A program made the position numbers and the translations under genes. DNA of 64,000 bases from Amylibacter sp. IMCC11727. GTDB taxonomy: Bacteria > Pseudomonadota > Alphaproteobacteria > Rhodobacterales > Rhodobacteraceae. Each line of letters starts with the position of its first letter. Within the stretch, counting starts at the first letter, position 1. The DNA lies in contig NZ_CP122960.1 in assembly GCF_029854195.1 (NCBI RefSeq), forward strand, positions 1-64,000. The letters run 5' to 3'. This document shows, piece after piece, positions 57,880-64,000 of this stretch. Below the pieces are notes generated by a model, which saw only the letters and a program-made list of their open reading frames with translations, was not told the DNA's origin and did no database searches.

Positions 57880-59070
57880 TTATCCGTGGCGACCTCGAGT
57901 CAAATAATTTGAGACTTCGGCATAACGGATTTTGACGTCTTCGAAAGATTGATAATACCGGAACAATTCTTTCAAAGGTGCCGAGAAGTCCTTATGGGCT
58001 GCAAGAACCGCCACGAGAGCGCCCAATGTAATGCGACCTTCAATGACAAAGTAGCCACCGAGCGCATAAAAGAAAAACGGAGTGAGCGCTGTTAGAAAGT
58101 TGTTGAGCACTTTGATGAAAAACTTCATTCGATGAATGTCTTGCCGTACAGTTTCAATGCGCTTTAATCGCGACGAAATACGGTGTATTGCCTTGCGTTG
58201 ATCCAGGACATGCGCAGTCTGGCTACCAAGCTCAGCTCCTAAAATACGCACTTCGTGAATTCGCAACCGCGTCAGCGCATTTAATCGACGCTGAAGCCTT
58301 GGCAATAGGATCAATTGAATTGGCAGAATTGCTAAAGCGGCCAACCCCAAGACAGGTTCCTGTACAAACATGAACAGAATTATGGTTGCCATGGTGCCGC
58401 CTTGAAAAATCGGAAGGGCGAGAAAATCGGAAGCAAATCCACCAATGGGTTCTACCTCTTGCACAACAATTGGGATAATATCAGTTGTCTGGTTATCTTG
58501 GTGTAACGCTCGCCACCGTCGATAGATTACAAGGCGCAATCGGCGCAAAAACCGCTCGGCAACCCGACCTTTAAAAATATTCAAGCAGTATTTGTGAAGA
58601 CCGTTTGTCGAAATAGCCAAGAGGTACAAGCCACATAAGGCGACCAAAAGTTCAATTTGTGTGAATTCCATAGATAATACTGTCTTAGGGAATTTTTGCG
58701 GGTCTAAAGCGTTGTTGATGATTTGCTTTGGAAGTTCGAGAGTAACATACAAGATAGGCATCGCCATCAGACTCGCGAATACAAGCACGATTTGCTGACG
58801 CTTGGAAAATCGTAAAATGTATTGGAAGAGGTTTGCGTCCATGCCTGGAACGGTTGGTTTTGGTGCCTTCTTCGGTCTTGATCCGTACTTTTGAAAAGTT
58901 GCATATGACCTCCGGACTAACCAGATTACTATCAGGCAGATCAGCAACATTGGTGCAAACAGCATTACGACATGCAACACGGGATGGAGCCACTCTGGAG
59001 CGCCATCATTGTATTGATGCCCAAGGAAGTGTGAGATCGAATGGATCAGATCGTGATATGAGGTCAACAT
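57880..59070 (-). CDS. ABC-type transmembrane domain without ATPase
   Basis: A 396-residue membrane protein. An N-terminal extra helix (HPVLHVVMLFAPMLLICLIVIWLV) precedes an ABC type-1 exporter membrane domain with about six helices. It ends YAEVSNYLTR, the linker that normally leads to a nucleotide-binding domain, then stops at a natural stop codon. No Walker A is present, and no ATPase gene is next to it. It may use a separate ATPase or serve another purpose. A hairpin lies upstream. Confidence 0.8.
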   Translation of the reverse strand: MLTSYHDLIHSISHFLGHQYNDGAPEWLHPVLHVVMLFAPMLLICLIVIWLVRRSYATFQKYGSRPKKAPKPTVPGMDANLFQYILRFSKRQQIVLVFASLMAMPILYVTLELPKQIINNALDPQKFPKTVLSMEFTQIELLVALCGLYLLAISTNGLHKYCLNIFKGRVAERFLRRLRLVIYRRWRALHQDNQTTDIIPIVVQEVEPIGGFASDFLALPIFQGGTMATIILFMFVQEPVLGLAALAILPIQLILLPRLQRRLNALTRLRIHEVRILGAELGSQTAHVLDQRKAIHRISSRLKRIETVRQDIHRMKFFIKVLNNFLTALTPFFFYALGGYFVIEGRITLGALVAVLAAHKDFSAPLKELFRYYQSFEDVKIRYAEVSNYLTRGRHG

Positions 59071-59099
59071 CGCCGTATTCTTTTGGATGAAAGACGACG

Positions 59100-59122
59100 G
59101 GGCCGCAGAAAAAGCGGCCCCG
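59100..59122. terminator. Strong GC hairpin between CopI-like and ABC genes
   Basis: GGGGCCGC and GCGGCCCC form an 8-bp stem. No long T-run follows on the minus strand, so it may be an attenuator or stability element rather than a full terminator. Confidence 0.55.
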
Positions 59123-59137
59123 AAGTGAATTGTAGAG

Positions 59138-59848
59138 TTACTTGAATTTTGTGATGGTTAGCTTGCCTTTGACGCGGTCAGCGAGGAATTCAATCTCTTG
59201 ACCTTCGCTAAGCGCCTCTAGCATTTTGTCATCTGCAGCGCGGAAAACCATTGTCATCGCGGGCATCCCCAAATCGACAAGCTCTTCGTGTTTGACAGTG
59301 ATCTTACCACTTTTAGTTACCCGTTTGATTAAGCCTTTCGTGTAAGTAGGCAATTTGTCAGCCACCAATAAATCGCCATGCATTCCTGACTCGTAGTGGC
59401 CTGGGATCAAGCAAGCGAACTCAAATGTTCCACCGTTAGAAAAATTCCAAACGATTTGATCAGTTTCACCGGCTTCTAGTCGAACCGAGTTCGGATCGTC
59501 GTGCTCCATATCCGGGAATTCTGCCATTACCTTTTTGTGCTTTTGGTTTTCTTCAAAGGTGTCGAGAACAAATTCGTGTTCCAACTCACCCATGTTCTTG
59601 ATGTTAAACAGGACGATTTCACCTGTTTTGATATCAAGGCTGCCAGGTTCAAAAATCATATCGCCGTCATCTGTTTCGCGCATAATCACATCGATTGTCC
59701 GCGTTTCACTGCCAGCAGATCCGGGGCTGCCAACGGCCTTCTTTACATCTGCATGATCTTCATCATGGCTGTGGTTGTTTTCACCGCCAGCAAAAGCTTG
59801 AGTTGCTAAGGCAACCATGGTTGCAACTGAAAGAAAAGTGGTTTTCAT
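59138..59848 (-). CDS. Cupredoxin-CusF fusion copper protein
   Basis: A 236-residue periplasmic protein with signal peptide MKTTFLSVATMVALATQAFA and a His-rich start (NNHSHDEDHAD). Residues about 45-165 form a cupredoxin with type-1 copper ligands (His in LEHEFVL, then FACLIPGHYESGMH). The C-terminal 65 residues are a CusF-like domain with KHEELVDLGMPAMTMVFRA, whose His and Met bind Cu(I). A single chain thus joins two copper sites. It follows the multicopper oxidase gene. Confidence 0.88.
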   Translation of the reverse strand: MKTTFLSVATMVALATQAFAGGENNHSHDEDHADVKKAVGSPGSAGSETRTIDVIMRETDDGDMIFEPGSLDIKTGEIVLFNIKNMGELEHEFVLDTFEENQKHKKVMAEFPDMEHDDPNSVRLEAGETDQIVWNFSNGGTFEFACLIPGHYESGMHGDLLVADKLPTYTKGLIKRVTKSGKITVKHEELVDLGMPAMTMVFRAADDKMLEALSEGQEIEFLADRVKGKLTITKFK

Positions 59849-59878
59849 TTTGTGTTTCCTTTTAGGATGTTGAAGGGC

Positions 59879-61240
59879 TCAGCCCTTGGAGGTTGATTTT
59901 GGTGTGATTTGAGTTTTGGCTGAATCTGCCGAGGCATGTTTGGGCAGCTGACCTGTCCATTCATACGCTTCAGTTCCGGGTGGGTTTTCGTACCAGCCAG
60001 GATCGGAGTAATCGTCGCTGTCGATGCCTTTGCGCACTTTCACGACCGAGAACATACCGCCCATTTCAATTGGACCATGTGGCCCCCATCCCGTCATCAT
60101 GGGGATAGTGTTGTCTGGCAACGGCATTTCCATTGTCCCCATATCCGCCATGCCAGCAGTGCCCATCGGCATGTATTCTGGCTGCAACGTTCGGATCTTC
60201 TTTGTCAGAGCGCGTTTGTCCGCGCCAATGAATGTTGGCACATCGTGCCCCATCGCGTTCATGGTGTGATGTGACTTGTGACAATGGATGGCCCAATCCC
60301 CGAGATGCACCGCATCAAATTCATAGGCCCGCATTGCACCGACAGGGATGTCGATAGACACTTCTGGCCAGCGTGCGTGTTCGGGCACCCAACCACCATC
60401 AGTGCATGTGACTTCAAAGTCATACCCGTGCATGTGGATCGGGTGATTTGTCATCGTCAAATTGCCAACACGCACCCGAACCCGGTCGTTTTCATTCACG
60501 ACCAACGGATCAATATCTGGGAAAATGCGGCTGTTCCAAGTCCACAGATTGAAGTCCGTCATCGTCATGATACGCGGCACGTATGTTCCAGGATCAATAT
60601 CGAACGCGTTCAACATTATCAGAAAGTCGCGATCTACCGGCATGAAGGTTGGGTCTTTGGGATGGACAACAAACATGCCCATCATTCCCATAGCCATTTG
60701 CACCATTTCATCGGCATGCGGATGGTACATAAACGTACCGCTCTTGGTGAGATCGAATTCATAGACAAATGTCTTTCCTGGGGGAATTCCAGGATGGCTA
60801 AGACCACCAACACCGTCCATTCCCGAGGGTAGGATCAAACCATGCCAGTGAACCGAGGTATGTTCTGGCAACTTATTTGTGACGAAAATTCGAACCCGAT
60901 CTCCTTCAACGGCTTCAATTGTTGGCCCGGTGGACTGGCCGTTGTAGCCCCACAGGTATGCAATCATGCCGTCGGCAAGTTCCCTTTCTACAGGTTCGGC
61001 AACAAGGTGAAATTCTTTAACGCCGTTGTTCATCCGATGCGGGAGCGTCCAGCCGTTAAGTGTTACAACCGGCGTATAGTCAGGACCAGACGATGGGCGG
61101 GCTGTGGTTTTGGTTTCAGCCGAGTCCATCATCGCCGCCTCTGGCAGACCCATGTTTTGTGTCGCCCCCCATGTTTGGGATGCCACTAAGGATGCTCCAG
61201 CTGTTGCGCCTGCACCTAATAGTTGTCTTCGATTTAACAT
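59879..61240 (-). CDS. Multicopper oxidase, Tat-exported (CopA type)
   Basis: A 453-residue oxidase with a twin-arginine signal (MLNRRQLLGAGATAGASLVA). Type 2 and 3 copper motifs are HWHGLILPSG and MYHPHADE near residues 140-190, and the C-terminal motifs are HPIHMHG and AIHCHKSHHTMNAM with the type-1 Cys, His and Met. It likely oxidises Cu(I) to Cu(II) in the periplasm. The ATG at 61240 (AGGAAAGG upstream) is used; the in-frame start 61297 lacks the Tat motif at the N-terminus. Confidence 0.92.
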   Translation of the reverse strand: MLNRRQLLGAGATAGASLVASQTWGATQNMGLPEAAMMDSAETKTTARPSSGPDYTPVVTLNGWTLPHRMNNGVKEFHLVAEPVERELADGMIAYLWGYNGQSTGPTIEAVEGDRVRIFVTNKLPEHTSVHWHGLILPSGMDGVGGLSHPGIPPGKTFVYEFDLTKSGTFMYHPHADEMVQMAMGMMGMFVVHPKDPTFMPVDRDFLIMLNAFDIDPGTYVPRIMTMTDFNLWTWNSRIFPDIDPLVVNENDRVRVRVGNLTMTNHPIHMHGYDFEVTCTDGGWVPEHARWPEVSIDIPVGAMRAYEFDAVHLGDWAIHCHKSHHTMNAMGHDVPTFIGADKRALTKKIRTLQPEYMPMGTAGMADMGTMEMPLPDNTIPMMTGWGPHGPIEMGGMFSVVKVRKGIDSDDYSDPGWYENPPGTEAYEWTGQLPKHASADSAKTQITPKSTSKG

Positions 61241-61253
61241 GTCTTTTCCTTTC

Positions 61254-62717
61254 CTAGTGACCGGCACCACCAGCGGCCGCAATGGTGGCATCACCACCTG
61301 CAGCGCCCGCTGATCCGCCCATTCCGCCGTAGATTGCTGATTTGAGATTTGCTTTAGCCAGCCAAAAATCTCGTTTTGCGTTAGACGCCATGAGTTGGCT
61401 TCCCAACTTGTCCCGAATGTCGCTCAGGAGTTCGTAGGTGTTGGTGATCATACCGTTGTAACTGAGCAAAGCTTCCTGTTCGACAACGGTGCGAAGAGGG
61501 ACAACCGTATCGCGATAGTGCCGTGCAAGCTCATACTGAGAATGATATGTCGTTTCTGCGACCCGTGCTTCAGAACGGACATTGACGGCTTTCTCTGCCA
61601 ACATATTTGCAGACCGCATATATGACAGTTCCGCTTTGCGCATCCTTGCTTTCCCAGTGTCAAAAATTGGGATCGCAAACTCTAATTCTAGCTGCGGCGT
61701 AGTATCGGAAACGACAGCTCCACCATCAAGCTCTCGCTCTTTTTCGAAACCGGCAATCAGTTCCAAATCCGTAACAAGGCGTGTGGTTTCTGTTAGTCCG
61801 TAGGCTTTTGCTGTTGCTTCCAGACCTAATTTGGCGATCTTTAGGTCTACGCGATTTTGCAATGCAACCTTTTCGATGGAACGGCTTCGCGGTATTGATC
61901 TGGGCAACGACGGTAGTCTGTTTGGAACGAAGTAGTCTACTTCCACTCCCCACAATCCCATCAACCGGGTTAAATTCTCTTTTGCGACCCTCGCATCCAA
62001 TCTGGCACGCGCTGTTTGTGCAGCCAGTTCTGCATTGAAGGCGTGCTCTCTCGCTTGACCAGCTTTGCCTAAAGCCCCCGTGCCACCAAGCTTTGCCGCA
62101 AGTTCCGATGACGCATCAGAAGCAACCGCAGCTTTGCGCAGATATGAAACTGTTTCAAATGCCGAGACTGCATTGATCCATGCGGTTCGAGTTTCAGCCG
62201 CTAGACTTAGGGTAGCGTTAACCGCGTTCATTTGTGCAGCTTGAAAATTGGTGTCCGCCAACGCTATTCGCTGTTTTCTCGTATGCGCGTCTAACAGATT
62301 ACCCGCAATCATACCTTCGATTGCGCGATATGCGCCCAATTCGGGGGCGTTTATGCCCAGCACGCCGATTGAAACAACTGGGTTTTCTAAAAGCGATTCC
62401 TGCCAAACATCACTGGCTGAAATTCCAATATCCGCATAGGCTGCTTGCAAACCCTTATTGTTAAGCAAAGCAACTTGCACGGCAGTATCAGCTGAAATGG
62501 TTTTCCGATGCACCATTTTGTGAACCTGTTTGTTCAACATATGCGCCTGTTCTTGCGACTGAACCCAAACGGTTTTCTTTCCCGTAATTGATTTGGAATT
62601 CTGTGCCACCGCAGCAAAGCCTGCCGTGCGACTTTTGTATTTTTCAGAAACGCTGGCTTCGCATGCAGCAAGAAAAATTGGTAGCGTTAGGATAAGGAGT
62701 TTTCGATGATGTTTCAT
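61254..62717 (-). CDS. TolC-family outer membrane lipoprotein
   Basis: A 487-residue TolC/CusC-type efflux outer membrane protein with a lipoprotein signal (LPIFLAACEAS, lipobox LAAC). Two OEP halves of long helices are seen (TAVQVALLNNKGLQAAYADIG and repeated coiled coil stretches). The C-terminal 25 residues are Gly- and Ala-rich (GGMGGSAGAAGGDATIAAAGG). No inner-membrane RND partner lies in the window. It ends 13 bases before the multicopper oxidase start. Confidence 0.87.
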   Translation of the reverse strand: MKHHRKLLILTLPIFLAACEASVSEKYKSRTAGFAAVAQNSKSITGKKTVWVQSQEQAHMLNKQVHKMVHRKTISADTAVQVALLNNKGLQAAYADIGISASDVWQESLLENPVVSIGVLGINAPELGAYRAIEGMIAGNLLDAHTRKQRIALADTNFQAAQMNAVNATLSLAAETRTAWINAVSAFETVSYLRKAAVASDASSELAAKLGGTGALGKAGQAREHAFNAELAAQTARARLDARVAKENLTRLMGLWGVEVDYFVPNRLPSLPRSIPRSRSIEKVALQNRVDLKIAKLGLEATAKAYGLTETTRLVTDLELIAGFEKERELDGGAVVSDTTPQLELEFAIPIFDTGKARMRKAELSYMRSANMLAEKAVNVRSEARVAETTYHSQYELARHYRDTVVPLRTVVEQEALLSYNGMITNTYELLSDIRDKLGSQLMASNAKRDFWLAKANLKSAIYGGMGGSAGAAGGDATIAAAGGAGH

Positions 62718-62953
62718 CCGTGCGCTCCATTCTCTGTCGTTTGTTCATCATTCAACTTTCGCCACGGTTTGGGTTCCGTAGGTTCGCGACGTTCAAAATC
62801 ACGTATCACTGGATGATGGTGTGTTTGCAGTTTTGGAACAGAGATTGGCTGCGTCACATACGTTAAGGACGAGACATCTGGAAGCTTAGTGGGTGTTGTA
62901 GAACACGCGCCAAGGATCACGGGGATTATCCCCGTCAGATATGAGATTTTCAT
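62714..62953 (-). CDS. Small lipoprotein of copper operon
   Basis: A 79-residue lipoprotein (MKISYLTGIIPVILGACSTTP, lipobox ILGAC). The mature part has QTHHHP, a possible metal-binding stretch. Its stop overlaps the TolC-type start by 4 bases. It is probably the first gene of the copper operon. Confidence 0.7.
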   Translation of the reverse strand: MKISYLTGIIPVILGACSTTPTKLPDVSSLTYVTQPISVPKLQTHHHPVIRDFERREPTEPKPWRKLNDEQTTENGAHG

Positions 62954-63005
62954 TTTTGGTAACCTGAATAATTCGTTGAAGGTCACATCACGTCGAAACG
63001 CGAAG

Positions 63006-63030
63006 CAATAAAACGCCTTTGGGTGGCGTT
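63006..63030 (-). terminator. Terminator after His-rich protein gene
   Basis: On the minus strand AACGCC and GGCGTT form a stem with a 7-base loop, followed by TTATTG. Confidence 0.65.
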
Positions 63031-63041
63031 AGTTCATCGAA

Positions 63042-63437
63042 TTACAGATTTGGTGGGCGCAAGAAGCCTGGAATGTTCGCTGATGCTAATTTAAAGACCA
63101 ACTTCTCAACATGGCTTTCACGTATAGACTCATCGCTTGACGTCGAAGTTTCAAGCATTGCAGATGAAACACAGATACTTGAGCAACATTGCCCCGAATC
63201 GCCATGGTCACTTGCGGTTTCAGCAGTTAGCTCATCACCAGGCGTGACGTCCAATAAATGGTGATTTTGCCCAGATTCAGGGTCGCTATCAATTGCGTGA
63301 ACACCGTGATCTGAGGAGGAATGATCGTGCGCCATTCCAGCATGTGCTGACGTCGGAGGAAGGGAGACAACAGCAAACACAACGGCGAGTACACTCACCA
63401 TTCTTGCGAATCTGAAAAGGGTCCTAGTCAAGCTCAT
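63042..63437 (-). CDS. Exported Cys/His-rich small protein
   Basis: A 131-residue protein with an N-terminal signal (MSLTRTLFRFARMVSVLAVVFAVVSL, ending near PTSAHAG) and a mature part rich in His and acidic residues (MAHDHSSSDHGVHAID) and SGQCCSSICVSS. The layout fits a periplasmic copper-binding protein of the CopL kind. No family is confirmed. The ATG at 63437 is used; an in-frame start at 63464 adds residues before the signal. Confidence 0.65.
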   Translation of the reverse strand: MSLTRTLFRFARMVSVLAVVFAVVSLPPTSAHAGMAHDHSSSDHGVHAIDSDPESGQNHHLLDVTPGDELTAETASDHGDSGQCCSSICVSSAMLETSTSSDESIRESHVEKLVFKLASANIPGFLRPPNL

Positions 63438-63464
63438 ACACGTTACTACGGATACAATTGGCAT

Positions 63465-63609
63465 TTAGTCAAGTTGTAAAACGGTATCAGACATGAATAC
63501 ACCTAAGGTTGATCACGATATTTTTTCTATTTTTAACAACGGCTTATACTTCATATGAAATATACAGAGTAAAAACTGGCGGTACTAAGGAGCTTTTCAC
63601 AATTCAAAT
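63465..63609. other. AT-rich gap, no gene seen
   Basis: 145 bases between the His-rich gene and the Crp/Fnr-like fragment. AT-rich, possibly a promoter region of the copper cluster, but no clear MerR-type or Fnr-type site was found. Confidence 0.4.
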
Positions 63610-63993
63610 CTAGATCGGACTATACTGCCCCGAGAGTTGATATTGACCTCGGCTTGATTGGACGAGATGACCTTTGACACACAAAGAGCGCAATGCACGG
63701 TAACATGTTTCATGGGTCAGTTGGATGCGTGTGGCAAACTCCATCACTGTGCCCTCAAGATATCCAGCTGACACTGCTGTCAGAACGCGCTCTTCGGCAG
63801 ATTTGATAGCTATGATTTCCAATAAGAGACGATAGCTTTGCACTTGCTTGGCAAGCAAGGCTGCGAATGATACCGCAAAGTCTTTGTCCTTCGATAAATG
63901 ATCCAAAATTTCTTTCTTAGAAATAAGTTGAACCTCTCCAGCTACAGTGTAAGCGTTTGGCGAACCCGCTCTGACGGAGAGTGAGGGAATGAG
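63610..63993 (-). pseudogene. C-terminal half of Crp/Fnr-type regulator at window edge
   Basis: The C-terminal 98 or more residues match Crp/Fnr regulators: an effector-domain helix (FAALLAKQVQSYRLLLEI) followed by SAEERVLTAV and a winged-helix (GTVMEFATRIQLTHETCYRALRSLCVKGHL). The frame stays open upstream to 63993 with cNMP-domain-like sequence (PNAYTVAGEVQLI) and then meets TAA at 63994-63996. The rest would lie beyond the window, so it is either interrupted or a frameshifted remnant. Confidence 0.6.
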
Positions 63994-64000
63994 TTAAGTG

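Overview
The window looks like the chromosome of a marine Rhodobacterales bacterium (Roseobacter group, Alphaproteobacteria). Positions 1-15820 carry a conserved core: rhodanese, dnaA, dnaN, recF, gyrB, a DUF4173 membrane protein with a two-component system, infA, maf, an RNase E/G-type protein and yacG. This core ends at a tRNA-Phe(GAA) gene, and everything downstream looks like accessory DNA stacked behind that tRNA. The taxonomic call rests on gene order and protein similarity recognised by eye, not on a database search.

Island 1 (15821-33051, about 17.2 kb) is bounded by a 46-bp exact duplication of the tRNA-Phe 3' end. Its centre (20014-29251) looks like an integrated replicon. It has a tyrosine integrase, a second catalytic-domain-only recombinase, a small HUH-type Rep-like protein, a clamp-loader-like AAA+ ATPase, several unrecognised proteins, a 47-bp exact direct repeat flanking the central genes, and three 39-bp tandem iterons. 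The two ends carry palindromes related to AACACAGTGTT. On either side of the core, in the same orientation, lie two paralogous cargo modules. Each has an HxlR regulator divergent from a run of very small enzymes (cupin, SnoaL/NTF2-like, ABM-like; MAPEG in one). This is the best candidate here for an undescribed system.

Island 2 begins directly after the duplicated tRNA end (33052 onward) with a second tyrosine integrase, two AlpA-type DNA-binding proteins and an XRE regulator. It appears to continue into a large metal-resistance region (35881-50266). That region has a P1B-type ATPase, L,D-transpeptidases, a nine-gene operon (Sco, DsbB, DsbA, PCuAC, Sco, M23 peptidase, DUF411, ZIP, LspA), a CDF exporter, and a merR/merT/merF group without merA. 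Five promoters in this region have the MerR-family layout: -35 and -10 boxes 18 or 19 bp apart with a dyad in the spacer. They suggest a shared metal regulon, probably controlled by the MerR-type proteins at 46193 and 49853.

The last part is a mosaic. It holds a complete IS21-family element (50365-52891) with matching inverted repeats and a 6-bp target duplication, a TacAT-type toxin-antitoxin pair, an IS3-family element, and then a periplasmic copper cluster (56011-63437). The copper cluster has two cytochromes c, a glutaredoxin-MauE fusion behind a perfect CueR-type operator, an ABC membrane domain with no ATPase, a cupredoxin-CusF fusion, a Tat-exported multicopper oxidase, a TolC-type lipoprotein and small metal-binding proteins. 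A Crp/Fnr-type regulator is cut or interrupted at the right edge.
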